Source: Thiolapillus brandeum (GTDB taxonomy: Bacteria; Pseudomonadota; Gammaproteobacteria; Chromatiales; Chromatiaceae). Taken from it: 64,000 nt of DNA. The notes below the pieces were generated by a model, which saw nothing but the letters and a program-made list of their open reading frames with translations, did no database searches and was not told where the DNA came from. A program made the position numbers and the translations under genes. Below, piece by piece: positions 17,201 to 26,402 of the stretch (its first letter is position 1; each line of letters begins with the position of its first letter). The DNA is taken from positions 2,418,001 through 2,482,000 of the forward strand of contig NZ_AP012273.1 of assembly GCF_000828615.1 (NCBI RefSeq), written 5' to 3'.

Positions 17201-18208
17201 TCAGTGACCCAGGAGCTTGTGGATGTCCGCCAGCAGCGCCGTACCGATCTGCTTGCTGAACTGGCCTTCCACACCCGCTACGGCCTTGCGCCATTGGGCC
17301 AGCTCCTCAGGCGTCAACTCCACCACTTTGGCCTTGCCGGCAGCTTCGATCCTGGCCCGGTCACCGCTATCGGCTTCTGCAGCAAAACGGCGGTTGGCAG
17401 CAGTCGCTTCCGCCATAATGGCCGTCAGTTCCTTGCGGATGTCATCCGGAAGATTGTTCCAGAACTCGGCGCTGACCACCACCATATAACCCAGGTAGGA
17501 ATGGTTGGATACGGTGATGTAATCCTGCACTTCATAGAACTTCTTGGAGTAAACATTGGACCAGGCATTCTCCTGGCCATCGACAACGCCCTGGGACAGG
17601 GCCTGATAGACTTCCTTGAACGGCAGTTTCTGTGGAATACCACCCAGGGCCTTGATCATGGCCGCATGCACTTCAGAACTCTGAATGCGGAATTTCCTGC
17701 CCTTGAAATCATCCGGCACTTTCTTCAACGGTTTGTCACCGCGAATGGAAAACACTTTCATGCCGTTATCCCACAGAGAGATCGCCTTCAATCCCTTGCG
17801 CTCCAGGGGTTTGGTCATCTTGTCCATGATGGGCGAGTCCACCAGCTTGTGGACATCATCGATATCGTTGAACAGATAAGGAATATCGAAAGCCTGGATA
17901 GTGCGGGAGAATTTCACGAACTTGGACAGACTGGGAGCAGCCATGATGCCGGTTGTCTTGCTGTCGCTCAGACGCATCGCTTCCATGACCTTGTTGTCAT
18001 TGTACAGCTGGGAGTTCGGGAAGACTTCCACCTTGACCCGCCCTTTCATGCGCTCATTGACCATTTTTGCAAACAGATCCGCAGCCTTTCCCTTGGGTGT
18101 ACCCGGCGCCACCACGTGTGAGAACTTGATCACATATTCCTGGGCTATAGCCCCATTGGCCGCAAGTGAAACAACGGCAGCAAACAGTAATCCTGATATC
18201 TTTTTCAT
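17201..18208 (-). CDS. dctP: TRAP transporter periplasmic substrate-binding protein (DctP type)
   Basis: 335 residues from the ATG at 18206-18208, which gives a clean signal peptide (MKKISGLLFAAVVSLAANGAIAQ). Family signatures: IKFSHVVAPGTPKGKAADLFA, RVKVEVFPNSQLYNDNKVME, FDIPYLFNDIDDVHKLVDS, FRIQSSEVHAAMIKALGG (with the Arg that binds a carboxylate) and GVVDGQENAWSNVYSKKFYEVQDY. It delivers an organic acid to DctQM. It is the first gene of dctPQM-oxyR, with a 400-bp non-coding region upstream. Confidence 0.93.
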   Translation of the reverse strand: MKKISGLLFAAVVSLAANGAIAQEYVIKFSHVVAPGTPKGKAADLFAKMVNERMKGRVKVEVFPNSQLYNDNKVMEAMRLSDSKTTGIMAAPSLSKFVKFSRTIQAFDIPYLFNDIDDVHKLVDSPIMDKMTKPLERKGLKAISLWDNGMKVFSIRGDKPLKKVPDDFKGRKFRIQSSEVHAAMIKALGGIPQKLPFKEVYQALSQGVVDGQENAWSNVYSKKFYEVQDYITVSNHSYLGYMVVVSAEFWNNLPDDIRKELTAIMAEATAANRRFAAEADSGDRARIEAAGKAKVVELTPEELAQWRKAVAGVEGQFSKQIGTALLADIHKLLGH

Positions 18209-18608
18209 GGTCTCTAACCCCCTGGATATTGAACACATTATTGAATTGTTGCGGGGTGCCGAAAGGGAACTTCTGCCCCGCTTTGGCTAACCATAGCATG
18301 TTTCAGTAAAATTTCATCATTCCTGCAACCCCCCCAATCCGGCGCTTCCGTCATTGACTGTACCGGGTATAAAAGGCATAGTTCACAAGTAACAACAACA
18401 ATATCAGCGGTTTCTGTAGCAACCAAACCGGGTACTCTCCTGAAACTGTGCGCAGCCATTCAATGGCGGAGCGCCGGATATTTCCAGGTTCCACCAGCCC
18501 GCAGGCATTGCTCTCCCGAAACCGCCAGGCAAACACAAAATCAAACTGAAGTAGAGCCTTCCACAGCAACTGCCAGTATGCGGATATGAGAAGGCCGAGG
18601 AAAATAAT
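18209..18608. other. Intergenic region between divergent dctP and hemerythrin genes
   Basis: 400 bp expected to hold two divergent promoters. A hairpin GCGGGG...CCCCGC spans 18251-18281 and would lie in the dctP leader. A weak plus-strand promoter candidate is TTGACT (18354-18359) with 17-bp spacing to CATAGT (18377-18382). A 98-codon minus-strand frame at 18351-18647 has no recognisable features and was not accepted as a gene. Confidence 0.4.
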
Positions 18609-19055
18609 ATGCTGTCCTACGACGAACTCCACGCCCAGAACGACCACATCACTGAACTCACCAATACTCTTCGACTGCTGCTTACCGACCGCTTGCTATG
18701 CGATTCGCATATCACCGCAGAGCTGTTTTGCCGCTACGTGGATGCAGTCAAGGAACATCTGGAAATTACGGATAAAAAGCTTTATACACAAATGCTCACC
18801 AGCGCCGATCAACAGGTCACCACTGTAGCCAATCGCTTCATGGGCGGTTCCAAGGAGATCAAACGCATCTTCAACGACTTCGTAAAGAAGTGGTGCAACA
18901 TGAAAAAGCAACAGCTCATGGTAGCGGACTATGAGGAATTCGCCCGCATCACCGACGGTATGTTCGATATGGTTCTGGATCGCATACAGGACGAGGTGGA
19001 ACACCTCTATCCCATGCTACGCAAAGTTCGCGGCGACGACAAATACGCCGCCTGA
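18609..19055 (+). CDS. Hemerythrin-like protein
   Basis: 148 residues, four-helix bundle pattern, no signal peptide. The family has a helix with NDHITELTN, a VDAVKEHLEITDKKLYTQML helix and a C-terminal DRIQDEVEHLYPMLRKV helix, supplying His and Glu residues for an oxo-bridged di-iron site. I could not align all the canonical HxxxE and HxxxD ligands with certainty. Such proteins bind O2 or NO or hold iron. It is monocistronic and preceded by GAGGAAAAT. Its position near rubrerythrin and an oxygen-type regulator elsewhere in the window fits a role in oxygen or nitric-oxide handling. Confidence 0.75.
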   Translation: MLSYDELHAQNDHITELTNTLRLLLTDRLLCDSHITAELFCRYVDAVKEHLEITDKKLYTQMLTSADQQVTTVANRFMGGSKEIKRIFNDFVKKWCNMKKQQLMVADYEEFARITDGMFDMVLDRIQDEVEHLYPMLRKVRGDDKYAA

Positions 19056-19117
19056 CTCCTCTCACAGGCATCCGGCATTGCAGAAATCCCATGATTGCGG
19101 GGTTTCTGCAATGTGTT

Positions 19118-19750
19118 TCAGCCTCTTCTTGAGTTGTAGATCTCTCCTCCCATACTGCGATAGGTCTCGAGTACCGCCAATGCCTCATCCCGCAACACCC
19201 GGGTTTTGACCTCAATGCCCCGCCGGGCCAGTTCCGCCACCCAGTCAACGGGCTTGGGACCTTCATCAAAACCCATGGCACGGGCATCCTGATCCGCCGC
19301 AGCCGTCACTACCCGGGTGACACCGGACCAGCAGGTGGCGCCCAGACACATGGCACAGGGTTCGGTGGAGGTCACCAGTTCATGGGATGGCATTCCCGGC
19401 CCGCCAAGGTCATAGGTGCCAAGCCGATGCTGGGCCATGCTGAAAGCCACCATTTCCGCATGTAGCATGGAAAGTCCTTCCGGCACCACCAGGTTGACAC
19501 CCAGGGAGACGAGACGGCCACTGCCGGATTCAAATACAGCGGCGGCAAAGGGACCGCCACTGCCCTCCAGTACATTCCGCCTGGCGGCTTCCACAACCAG
19601 AGACATGCGCGCCTCATCAGTGGCTGCTGTCTTGCAGGAATCCAGATAGGCCTCCACCCAGTTTGGCAGGGAAAAACAGACGCTCATGGGCACAGGGTTC
19701 TTCATGGAGCCTGTTGGTTGCGCATCATTGTTGCCCGGTATTTTATTCAT
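19118..19750 (-). CDS. Nucleoside/base deaminase (cytidine-deaminase-like fold)
   Basis: 210 residues. The zinc and catalytic motifs are HAE (97-99, SMLHAEMVAF) and PCAMC (131-135), the pattern of guanine/cytosine/tRNA-adenosine deaminases. The length is somewhat greater than TadA, and the C-terminal GFDEGPKPVDWVAELARRGIEVK is typical of a free-base or nucleoside deaminase clade. It overlaps the end of the WYL regulator gene by 8 bp and is probably translated with it. The substrate (for example guanine or cytosine) is not certain. Confidence 0.82.
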   Translation of the reverse strand: MNKIPGNNDAQPTGSMKNPVPMSVCFSLPNWVEAYLDSCKTAATDEARMSLVVEAARRNVLEGSGGPFAAAVFESGSGRLVSLGVNLVVPEGLSMLHAEMVAFSMAQHRLGTYDLGGPGMPSHELVTSTEPCAMCLGATCWSGVTRVVTAAADQDARAMGFDEGPKPVDWVAELARRGIEVKTRVLRDEALAVLETYRSMGGEIYNSRRG

Positions 19751-20714
19751 AGCGATTCAGTGCCTGGCGCAGTTGCGCCTTTACCTTCTCTCTAAGCTCC
19801 GGGGGCTCGATCACTTCCACCTCCATCCCGTGACGCAGGATATCCATGATCAGCTCCGTATCCACCGAATAGGGAATCTCCAGTACATAGCACCCCTCTT
19901 CATCATAGTATCCGTTCTGTGCCCCATGCCAGGTCTCGCTGGACACCCAACGGGCTTTTCCGGGAGAAAAACGCAATATCGCCGTACGCACGTCCCTGCC
20001 TGAGAAAATGCCATAGCCGGCGCGATACACGGCATCCAGCTCAGCTTCAGGAAGGTTTTTCGCCGCCACATGCAGCCCTTCTACCCGACGGACAGCATCC
20101 ACAGCAAAGCTGCGCAGCTCCTTGCGCAAATGGCACCAGGCATCCAGATACCAGTTGTCACGGTAGTAAAGCAGGCGCTGGGGTGAAACCTCACGTTCCA
20201 CCACTTTATCTGAAGCCCGGTTGTAGTGATACAGACGCAAGCGTTGGCGCTGGAGCAAAGCCGTTGTAATAACCTCGAAAACCTGGGGTTCGATATCCCG
20301 CCGGGCCACGCGGGATATGCGGATGCGATTTTCCACCTCCTCCAGGCTGTGATCCCCCTGCTCCAGCAGGGCATGCACCCGGCGCCGCAGCGGGTCGATA
20401 TGCGGCCCCAGCAGACCGGGTTGCAGATTGGCCAGCAGATGATCCATGGTCAACAAGGCATGAACTTCTGAAGCATTGAACCACAATCCTGGAAGAGAAA
20501 AGCTGTCAGCCCCCGGCGCATTTTCATCATAGCGGTAACCACGCATGCTTCTGTCCCAGACAATAGGAGCACCCAGGCGATCACGCATGTACTCGATATC
20601 ACGCTTCACCGTGGCCCGTGACATACCCAACTCTTCCATCATGACCGCAAGAGGCGTAGCGCGGCGCTTGCGCAGGAGCTGGTCGATATTATGGAATCGT
20701 TCTGTTCTGTCCAT
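19743..20714 (-). CDS. WYL-domain transcriptional regulator
   Basis: 323 residues from the ATG at 20712-20714. The N-terminal winged helix-turn-helix reads TPLAVMMEELGMSRATVKRDIEYMRDRLGAPI, and a WYL sensor domain follows (RLYHYNRASDKVVEREVSPQRLLYYRDNWYLDAW) with a C-terminal extension domain. WYL regulators sense small ligands or nucleic-acid products. It heads a two-gene operon with the deaminase. Its target is unknown; autoregulation is plausible. Confidence 0.88.
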   Translation of the reverse strand: MDRTERFHNIDQLLRKRRATPLAVMMEELGMSRATVKRDIEYMRDRLGAPIVWDRSMRGYRYDENAPGADSFSLPGLWFNASEVHALLTMDHLLANLQPGLLGPHIDPLRRRVHALLEQGDHSLEEVENRIRISRVARRDIEPQVFEVITTALLQRQRLRLYHYNRASDKVVEREVSPQRLLYYRDNWYLDAWCHLRKELRSFAVDAVRRVEGLHVAAKNLPEAELDAVYRAGYGIFSGRDVRTAILRFSPGKARWVSSETWHGAQNGYYDEEGCYVLEIPYSVDTELIMDILRHGMEVEVIEPPELREKVKAQLRQALNRYE

Positions 20715-20828
20715 CGGGGAGATCCACTCTTGTGCTGACAGATAGAGTAGCAGAAATATGCCGGATTCACGCATGCCCTGGCCGGAGCGTGTTCCTCCAG
20801 GCAGGAACCACCCAATATTCCGGACATA

Positions 20829-20860
20829 AAAAAAACCCGGTCACAAGAACCGGGTTTTTT
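20829..20860 (-). terminator. Rho-independent terminator of tRNA-Lys
   Basis: AAAAAACCCGG-N9-CCGGGTTTTTT: a stem with A-run on one side and T-run on the other, so it can work in both directions. It lies 5 bp past the tRNA 3' end on the minus strand. Confidence 0.85.
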
Positions 20861-20865
20861 CTGTA

Positions 20866-20941
20866 TGGTGGGTCGTGGGCGATTCGAACGCCCGACCAAT
20901 TGATTAAAAGTCAACTGCTCTACCGACTGAGCTAACGACCC
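20866..20941 (-). tRNA. tRNA-Lys (anticodon UUU)
   Basis: 76-nt cloverleaf on the minus strand. It begins GGGTCGTTAGCTCAGT; the anticodon loop is CTTTTAA, so the anticodon is TTT; the T arm has GTTCGAATC; the acceptor GGGTCGT pairs with ACGACCC; the CCA end is encoded. A terminator follows at once. It is 59 bp past queC, and queC-queE make a precursor of queuosine, a modification not found on tRNA-Lys. Confidence 0.95.
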
Positions 20942-21000
20942 AGGGAGCGCGCATTATACAGTGAAGAAGCTTTCTCTCAAATACTTTTTTCGCGCTTTTT

Positions 21001-21684
21001 TCATGAATGGTAGCAGGTTGGGTCGGAGACGCCTGCTTGAGCGAATCCCTGAGCCCGTAACCGGCAGGAATCACACTGCCCACAGGCCCTTCCCTGGTTG
21101 TCGGCCTGGTAGCAGGACACGGTGAGCGCATAATCCAGCCCCAGGCTCATCCCTGTGCGGATGATTTCTGCTTTGCTCATCTGAATCAGGGGCGCCTGAA
21201 TATGGAAGCCTCCCTCCTCCACCCCGGCCTTTGTCGCCAGGTTGGCGAGGTTTTCAAAGGCGGCTATGAACTCGGGACGGCAATCCGGATAGCCGGAATA
21301 GTCCACGGCATTCACGCCAATAAATATATCCCCGGCACCCAGCACCTCTGCCCAACCCAAAGCCAAAGAGAGAAAAACTGTATTGCGCGCAGGCACATAA
21401 GTCACGGGAATACCTTCAGCACTTTCCTCTGGAACATCAATCGCCATGTCAGTGAGCGCTGAGCCGCCAATACTGCCCAAATCCAGTGACAACACCTTGT
21501 GCTCTACAGCCCCAAGGGTATGGGCGATACGCCTGGATGCCAGCAATTCGGCATTGTGCCGCTGTCCGTAATCGAAACTCAGGGCATGGCAGGCATATCC
21601 ACGATCCCGGGCAATAGCCAGTACGGTCGCTGAATCCAGACCACCAGAGAGCAGCACCACGGCCTTTTTCTGCTTGTCGATCAT
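21001..21684 (-). CDS. queC: 7-cyano-7-deazaguanine synthase
   Basis: 227 residues from the ATG at 21682-21684. The PP-loop ATP motif [14 protein letters not shown] is at the N-terminus, followed by [32 protein letters not shown] and a C-terminal zinc site [17 protein letters not shown]. It converts 7-carboxy-7-deazaguanine to preQ0 for queuosine synthesis. It overlaps queE by 4 bp, so the two steps are coupled. A longer in-frame start would extend into queE. Confidence 0.96.
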   Translation of the reverse strand: MIDKQKKAVVLLSGGLDSATVLAIARDRGYACHALSFDYGQRHNAELLASRRIAHTLGAVEHKVLSLDLGSIGGSALTDMAIDVPEESAEGIPVTYVPARNTVFLSLALGWAEVLGAGDIFIGVNAVDYSGYPDCRPEFIAAFENLANLATKAGVEEGGFHIQAPLIQMSKAEIIRTGMSLGLDYALTVSCYQADNQGRACGQCDSCRLRAQGFAQAGVSDPTCYHS

Positions 21685-22322
21685 CTTCCCGGTTGGTCTC
21701 CCCAAAGTATCTTGTGCAACTGCAACTGAAAACGTACTGGCAGGCAATCCTGAAGAATCCAGTCCGCAAGATCCACAGGTGCCAGCTGCCCCTGAACCGG
21801 CGAGAACAGCACCTCAGTGATTTCCGCCAGCTGCCGATCCTGCAGCTGTTTCCTCGCCCATTCATAGTCTTCACGATGAGCAATGACCAGTTTTATCTGA
21901 TCCTTCTCCGACAGCAACGACAGATTTTCCCAGCGGTTTTTTTCCACCTCTCCGGAGCCTGGAGTCTTGATGTCCATGACAATCGAAACCCGGGGGTCAA
22001 TGGCGCTGATATCCAGGCTGCCAGAAGTCTCCACGGACGTCTCATACCCGGCATCACAAAGACTGACAAGCAGAGGCCATGCCTCTTTTTGCGCCAGGGG
22101 TTCACCTCCAGTGACGGTTACATGACGGCAGCCATATATGCCGATCTGCTGGTGGATCTCCTGCACATCCATCCATTCCCCGCCTTTGAAAGCATAGGCT
22201 GTGTCACAGTATTCACAGCGCAGGGGACAACCGGCAAGGCGCACGAACACCGTAGGCCAGCCGACACTGCGGCTCTCTCCCTGCAGAGAATGAAAGATTT
22301 CCGTAACGCGCAGGCGGGACAC
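21681..22322 (-). CDS. queE: 7-carboxy-7-deazaguanine synthase
   Basis: 213 residues, GTG start. The radical-SAM cluster motif is CPLRCEYC (CxxxCxxC), after [22 protein letters not shown], with VTGGEPL and SVETSGSLD further on. It rearranges 6-carboxytetrahydropterin to the deazaguanine ring, the step before QueC. The GTG overlaps the TAG of cpoB by one base, so it is linked to the Tol-Pal operon end. Confidence 0.95.
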   Translation of the reverse strand: MSRLRVTEIFHSLQGESRSVGWPTVFVRLAGCPLRCEYCDTAYAFKGGEWMDVQEIHQQIGIYGCRHVTVTGGEPLAQKEAWPLLVSLCDAGYETSVETSGSLDISAIDPRVSIVMDIKTPGSGEVEKNRWENLSLLSEKDQIKLVIAHREDYEWARKQLQDRQLAEITEVLFSPVQGQLAPVDLADWILQDCLPVRFQLQLHKILWGDQPGR

Positions 22323-23119
22323 TATTTTTTCATATGCTTGAGCCGCGCCTTGGCCATGCTGGCGGCAGAAGATCCCGGATAGCGGCGCTGCACTTCCTGC
22401 AACACCTTGCGAGCCTCCTTCCGTTTGCCCATGGCATCAAGAATATAGCCCTTCTTGAGCAGTGCGCCTGACGCCTTGTCGCTTTGCGGGTACTCGCTGA
22501 GGACGCGCTCAAATGCCTTAAGGGCATTCACGTTGTCCTGAGAAACATAATAGCTTTCGCCCAGCCAATACAGCGCATTGTCCGCCAGGTCGCTGCCGGG
22601 ATACTGTTTCAGAAACGCCTGGAATGCGGCAATCGCCTTCTTGTACTCCCGCCGGGACGGGTGCAGATAGGCATAGGCCTTGTCATAGTCTGCCTGGATC
22701 ACTGCGGGATCTGCGCCTGCCCCGTCACCACCGCCCGGTGATGAGACGGTTGAGGGTATGTTCTCAGGAGATGGAGCAGAACCTGCGGCTGAACTTTCAT
22801 CTACAGATGTATGGGTCACCGGGACAGGCGCGGGTGCTGCACCGCCCTGAACATGGTTCAAACGATCATCCAGATCCAGGTAGAGCTCACGCTGTTTTTT
22901 ACGCAGACGCGCCAGGGCATGCTGCTGTTCCTCTATCTGCCCCTGGAGTTCCCGGTTGCTGCGCTTGAGAGCCTGCACCTCCAACATCAGTTCAGTGATA
23001 TGTCCGACCCGGCGCTCCAGGCGTTGCAGACGTTGTTCGAGGGCATCATCACCTGCCTGCAGGGCAGTGGACGACACCAGCAACAAACCGGACAACAATG
23101 ACAGTGATCGCTTTTTCAT
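22322..23119 (-). CDS. cpoB: Cell division coordinator CpoB (YbgF)
   Basis: 265 residues from the ATG at 23117-23119 with a signal peptide ending near ALQA. An N-terminal coiled coil (about 30-95, ELMLEVQALKRSNRELQGQI) drives trimer formation. A low-complexity Pro/Ser/Gly linker follows, then three TPR repeats (AYLHPSRREYKKAIAAFQAF, ALYWLGESYYVSQDNVNAL, GYILDAMGKRKEARKVL). CpoB links Tol-Pal constriction to PBP1B peptidoglycan synthesis in the periplasm. It follows pal, but a strong terminator sits between the two. Confidence 0.93.
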   Translation of the reverse strand: MKKRSLSLLSGLLLVSSTALQAGDDALEQRLQRLERRVGHITELMLEVQALKRSNRELQGQIEEQQHALARLRKKQRELYLDLDDRLNHVQGGAAPAPVPVTHTSVDESSAAGSAPSPENIPSTVSSPGGGDGAGADPAVIQADYDKAYAYLHPSRREYKKAIAAFQAFLKQYPGSDLADNALYWLGESYYVSQDNVNALKAFERVLSEYPQSDKASGALLKKGYILDAMGKRKEARKVLQEVQRRYPGSSAASMAKARLKHMKK

Positions 23120-23135
23120 TCTCGTCTCCCATTCC

Positions 23136-23171
23136 AAAAAAGACCCCGAAAGCCCGGTGGGCTCCGGAGTC
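23136..23171 (-). terminator. Terminator between pal and cpoB
   Basis: On the minus strand a stem GACTCCGGAGCCC / GGGCTTTCGGGGTC with small internal mismatches is followed by TTTTTT. It would end or reduce transcription after pal; cpoB-queE-queC then depend on readthrough or on a separate promoter. Confidence 0.75.
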
Positions 23172-23200
23172 TTCCACCGCAATGCCAACCCGCTTTGCGC

Positions 23201-23731
23201 TTACTGATAGACCAGTTCTGCGCGGCGGTTCTTGGCCCAGGCCGCTTCATTGTGACCGGGATCGACCGGACGCTCTTCCCCATAGCTAACGGTGTCCAGT
23301 TGCACGGGACTCACACCCTCTGCTTCGAGGAAGCGTTTTACCGAATTGGCCCGGCGTTCACCCAGGGCAATATTGTATTCCCGGGAGCCACGCTCATCGC
23401 AATGCCCTTCGATAATCACCCTGGCGGAAGGCGTATTCACCAGGTATTCGGCATGGGCACGCAGGGTATCCACGTACTCAGGGCGAATCTCGGCAGTGTC
23501 GAAATCAAAATAGACCACTTTCTCGTACAGCAGGCTGTCAGGATTGTCCAACGGAGAGCCGGTCCAGCTGCCACCACCACCTGCAGCGGATGTACTGGTA
23601 CCACTACCCTCTCCAGCCATTCCTGAACCCGCGCCACCTTCCGCGCCATCCTTGGTTCCCGTGGAACTGCAGCCGGACAAAACCAACATGCCCAGCACCA
23701 GTGGCAACAACAGAATTCTCAGTGTTTTCAT
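23201..23731 (-). CDS. pal: Peptidoglycan-associated lipoprotein Pal
   Basis: 176 residues from the ATG at 23729-23731, with AGGAG ten bases upstream. The lipobox LVLSG-C places the lipid-modified cysteine at 21. A Gly/Ser-rich linker (about 25-60) is longer than in E. coli. The OmpA-like domain follows: VYFDFDTAEIRPEY, VIIEGHCDERGSREYNIALGERRA (peptidoglycan binding Asp and Arg) and AAWAKNRRAELVY. It anchors the outer membrane to peptidoglycan and binds TolB. Confidence 0.96.
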   Translation of the reverse strand: MKTLRILLLPLVLGMLVLSGCSSTGTKDGAEGGAGSGMAGEGSGTSTSAAGGGGSWTGSPLDNPDSLLYEKVVYFDFDTAEIRPEYVDTLRAHAEYLVNTPSARVIIEGHCDERGSREYNIALGERRANSVKRFLEAEGVSPVQLDTVSYGEERPVDPGHNEAAWAKNRRAELVYQ

Positions 23732-23743
23732 AAGCAATTTCTC

Positions 23744-25039
23744 CTACTTGTAATACGGGGACCACACCGGATCCCGCACATCCCCTGATTGTAGCGCCAG
23801 CCGCTGTTTGACCCGCCCATCCGTGGACACCGCCGCCAACACCCCTTTACCCCCGTGACGGGTGGCATAGATGATCATGCTGCCATTGGGCGCAAAACTG
23901 GGTGATTCGTCCAACTTGCCATCGGTCAACACCGTAATGGAACCGTTCTCAAGATCCAGAACCCCAATACGATACTGGCTGCCCACCCTGGTAATCAGGG
24001 TAATGGATTTCCCGTCCGGCGCATAGGAGGCGCGGGCATTATATTTGTTCTCGAAAGTGAGGCGTTGCACATTTCCACCGGTTACCGACACCTGGTAGAT
24101 CTGCGGTGAACCGCCCCGGTCGGAAGTGAACAGCAAATTGCGCCCATCCGGGGACCAGGAAGGTTCGGTCTCGATGGCCCAGTGGCGCACCAGGCGACGC
24201 AATTTTTTTCGTGCCAGATCCATGATATAGATATCCGGGTTGCCATCCTTGGACAAGGCCATGGCCAGGTAACGGCCATCCGGGGACCAGGCCGGGGCGC
24301 CATTGATCCCCTTGAAACTGGTGACCTTCTCACGCTTACCCGTGAACACTTCCTGGATCCATATGGACGGGCGGCCATTCTCGAAAGAAACATAGGCCAG
24401 CTTGCGGCCATCCGGAGACCAGGCTGGCGACATGAGAGGTTCGCCGGAGGAAACAATGGTCTGGGCATTGTATCCGTCAGAATCCGCGATCCGCAGGGAA
24501 ATCTTCGGTGCCTTCAAGTTGCCTTCAGAAACCACGTAGGCAATACGCGTGGCAAAAGCGCCTTTGGTGCCGGTGAGCGTCTCGTAAATCAAATCGGCAA
24601 TATGATGCGCGATGGCCCGCAGATCCTTTTCCGTAGTAGTGAAGTTGTAGCCAATGAGCTGGGATGCCTGGTACACATCGAACAACTGGAAACGCACCTT
24701 GTAACCACCCGGACCATTGGGTTCGATATTGCCGATGACCAGATTCTCCTGCTTCAGGGCGCGCCAGTCGCGGAAATCCACGTCTGCCATAGTGGCAGGC
24801 CGGGTCAGCATCTGGTTCTCCGGGAGAACCTGGAAGTAACCACTGCGCCGCAGATCCGCCGCCACGATACGGCCAATACTCTGGGAAGGCGGGTGAGCAG
24901 AATCCCCGGTCCATTTGAAGGGAACCACGGCAATGGGCAGTGCGCCTTCCACACCTTCAGTAATCTCTATAACCAGCCGCGCCTGGGTCTGAGAGGCAAT
25001 CAGCAGTAGCAATGCCAGCAATACAAACAGTTTTTTCAT
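23744..25039 (-). CDS. tolB: Tol-Pal system protein TolB
   Basis: 431 residues with a signal peptide ([20 protein letters not shown]). The N-terminal domain holds [11 protein letters not shown] and the C-terminal six-bladed propeller shows repeated SPDGRKLAY / SPDGRYLAM / SPDGRNLLF / APDGKSITL / APNGSMIIY blades. It is periplasmic and shuttles between Pal and TolA. Its start overlaps the tolA stop by 4 bp (ATGA), and pal follows after 12 bp. Confidence 0.96.
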   Translation of the reverse strand: MKKLFVLLALLLLIASQTQARLVIEITEGVEGALPIAVVPFKWTGDSAHPPSQSIGRIVAADLRRSGYFQVLPENQMLTRPATMADVDFRDWRALKQENLVIGNIEPNGPGGYKVRFQLFDVYQASQLIGYNFTTTEKDLRAIAHHIADLIYETLTGTKGAFATRIAYVVSEGNLKAPKISLRIADSDGYNAQTIVSSGEPLMSPAWSPDGRKLAYVSFENGRPSIWIQEVFTGKREKVTSFKGINGAPAWSPDGRYLAMALSKDGNPDIYIMDLARKKLRRLVRHWAIETEPSWSPDGRNLLFTSDRGGSPQIYQVSVTGGNVQRLTFENKYNARASYAPDGKSITLITRVGSQYRIGVLDLENGSITVLTDGKLDESPSFAPNGSMIIYATRHGGKGVLAAVSTDGRVKQRLALQSGDVRDPVWSPYYK

Positions 25040-25980
25040 TTCGTGGGCCTGAATATGAAAGTAAAGTCCCTGAATTCCGATATCAGCCGCGGAGACTTCG
25101 GCATGGGCAACGGATCCGCCTTGTTCACGGCGGTTACCACCGAACGATCAAAAGCAGCATTGCCGCTGGATTTTACCACCTGGACCAGCAGCACCGAGCC
25201 TTTTTCGTTGAGCCTTACGCGTACGGTAGCTTCCTGTCCCTTGTTCCCGGAAGAAGGCGGTCTGAGCCAGTTGTTCTGCACTTTCCGCTTGATAGCGGCA
25301 GTGACGCTGGCCCGTTCCCGCCCTTCCTTTTCGGCTTCCCACTGGGCCTGCATTTCCGCTTCCCTGGCTTTGCGTTCCGCTGCTTCCCGGGCCTTGCGCT
25401 TCTTCTCGGCCTCGGCTTTCCTGCGCGCGATCTCCTTTTTCTTGCGTTCTGCCTCGGCCTTCTTCTTTGCTTCGGCTTTCCTCTTTTCCTCAGCCTTCTT
25501 GCGCGCCTCTTCCCTGCGCTTCTTTTCTTTGAGCTTGCGTTGGCGCTCGAGTTCCGCTTTTTTCTTTTTTTCTGCTTCCTTTTTCTTTAGGGCCAGTTTG
25601 CGCTTCTTTTCAATTTCCGCTTTCTTGCGCAGTTCTTCCTTTCGCTGTTGCTCAGCCTTTTTCTTTTTTTCCTGTTGGCGCCTGGTTTCCTGCTCCTTGC
25701 GGCGTTTTTCCTCGGCCTGTTTGCGGGCCTGGGCTTTCCTTTGCTCCTCCAGTTTCTTCTGCTTTTCAGCGGCGAGGCGTTTTTGCGCCTGCTTTTTCTC
25801 TTTCCGGCGCTGCAGTTGGCTGGTATCCACGAGAGTCGCATGGACGATTGGCCCGGCCGGTTTTACTGGCCGGGGGGGATTGAGCCAGTCCAGACCAAAA
25901 ACCATCAGGGCCAGAATCGCCAGGTGCATGAGCAGTGCCAGAAAAAAGGCCAGGGGATGGCGACGGATAAGTTCGAGCAT
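25036..25980 (-). CDS. tolA: Tol-Pal system protein TolA
   Basis: 314 residues. One membrane helix (about 10-30, [18 protein letters not shown]) is followed by a very long Lys/Glu/Ala/Arg-rich helical rod (about 55-220) and a small C-terminal domain ([30 protein letters not shown]). TolA spans the periplasm and transmits the proton-motive force from TolQR to TolB-Pal. The rod is unusually rich in Lys and Arg, which gives the antisense strand long open frames that are not genes. It overlaps tolR by one base (TAATG). Confidence 0.95.
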   Translation of the reverse strand: MLELIRRHPLAFFLALLMHLAILALMVFGLDWLNPPRPVKPAGPIVHATLVDTSQLQRRKEKKQAQKRLAAEKQKKLEEQRKAQARKQAEEKRRKEQETRRQQEKKKKAEQQRKEELRKKAEIEKKRKLALKKKEAEKKKKAELERQRKLKEKKRREEARKKAEEKRKAEAKKKAEAERKKKEIARRKAEAEKKRKAREAAERKAREAEMQAQWEAEKEGRERASVTAAIKRKVQNNWLRPPSSGNKGQEATVRVRLNEKGSVLLVQVVKSSGNAAFDRSVVTAVNKADPLPMPKSPRLISEFRDFTFIFRPTK

Positions 25981-26402
25981 TATTCAGGCGGATCGGTCAG
26001 CAGGCCAATATTGGGTGCGCCCGCATTTTGCAGCAGAACCATGGCATGCACCACGCGGCCATAGTCCACATCCTTGTCGCCTTTCACCAGCACCGGGATG
26101 CCGGGATTGTTGGCGATAATCGCTGATGCCTGGCGCTGCAGCTCATCATCGTCCAGCACCCTGGTGCGATCATCGTCATAGGTCAGATGAAAGACGCCTT
26201 CCTTGTCCACGCTAAGGACCAGGGGACGTTTGGCGTCGTCTTCCATGGGCTTGGCATCCGCCTCTGGAAGATCCACCTTTACCCCCTGGGTGAGCAACGG
26301 GGCAGTAATCATGAAGATCACCAGAAGCACCAGCATCACGTCGATGTAGGGCACCACGTTGATCTCGGCCATGGGACGGAGTTTACGGCCCCGGCGCGAC
26401 AT
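25980..26402 (-). CDS. tolR: Tol-Pal system protein TolR
   Basis: 140 residues of the ExbD/TolR family. The single membrane helix VPYIDVMLVLLVIFMITAPL carries the conserved Asp that senses protons. A periplasmic domain follows (VLVKGDKDVDYGRVVHAMVLLQNAGAPNIGLLT). It is a stator partner of TolQ. It overlaps the neighbouring tolQ and tolA by one base each. Confidence 0.96.
   Translation of the reverse strand: MSRRGRKLRPMAEINVVPYIDVMLVLLVIFMITAPLLTQGVKVDLPEADAKPMEDDAKRPLVLSVDKEGVFHLTYDDDRTRVLDDDELQRQASAIIANNPGIPVLVKGDKDVDYGRVVHAMVLLQNAGAPNIGLLTDPPE

Noticed and set aside
18351-18647. A 98-codon minus-strand frame upstream of dctP
   Set aside because: Overlaps the start of the hemerythrin gene and its promoter; hydrophobic ends but no ribosome site or family match.
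25043-26119. A Ser/Phe-rich 358-codon frame opposite tolA
   Set aside because: It is the reverse of the Lys/Glu/Ala rod of TolA, a well-known source of false frames.
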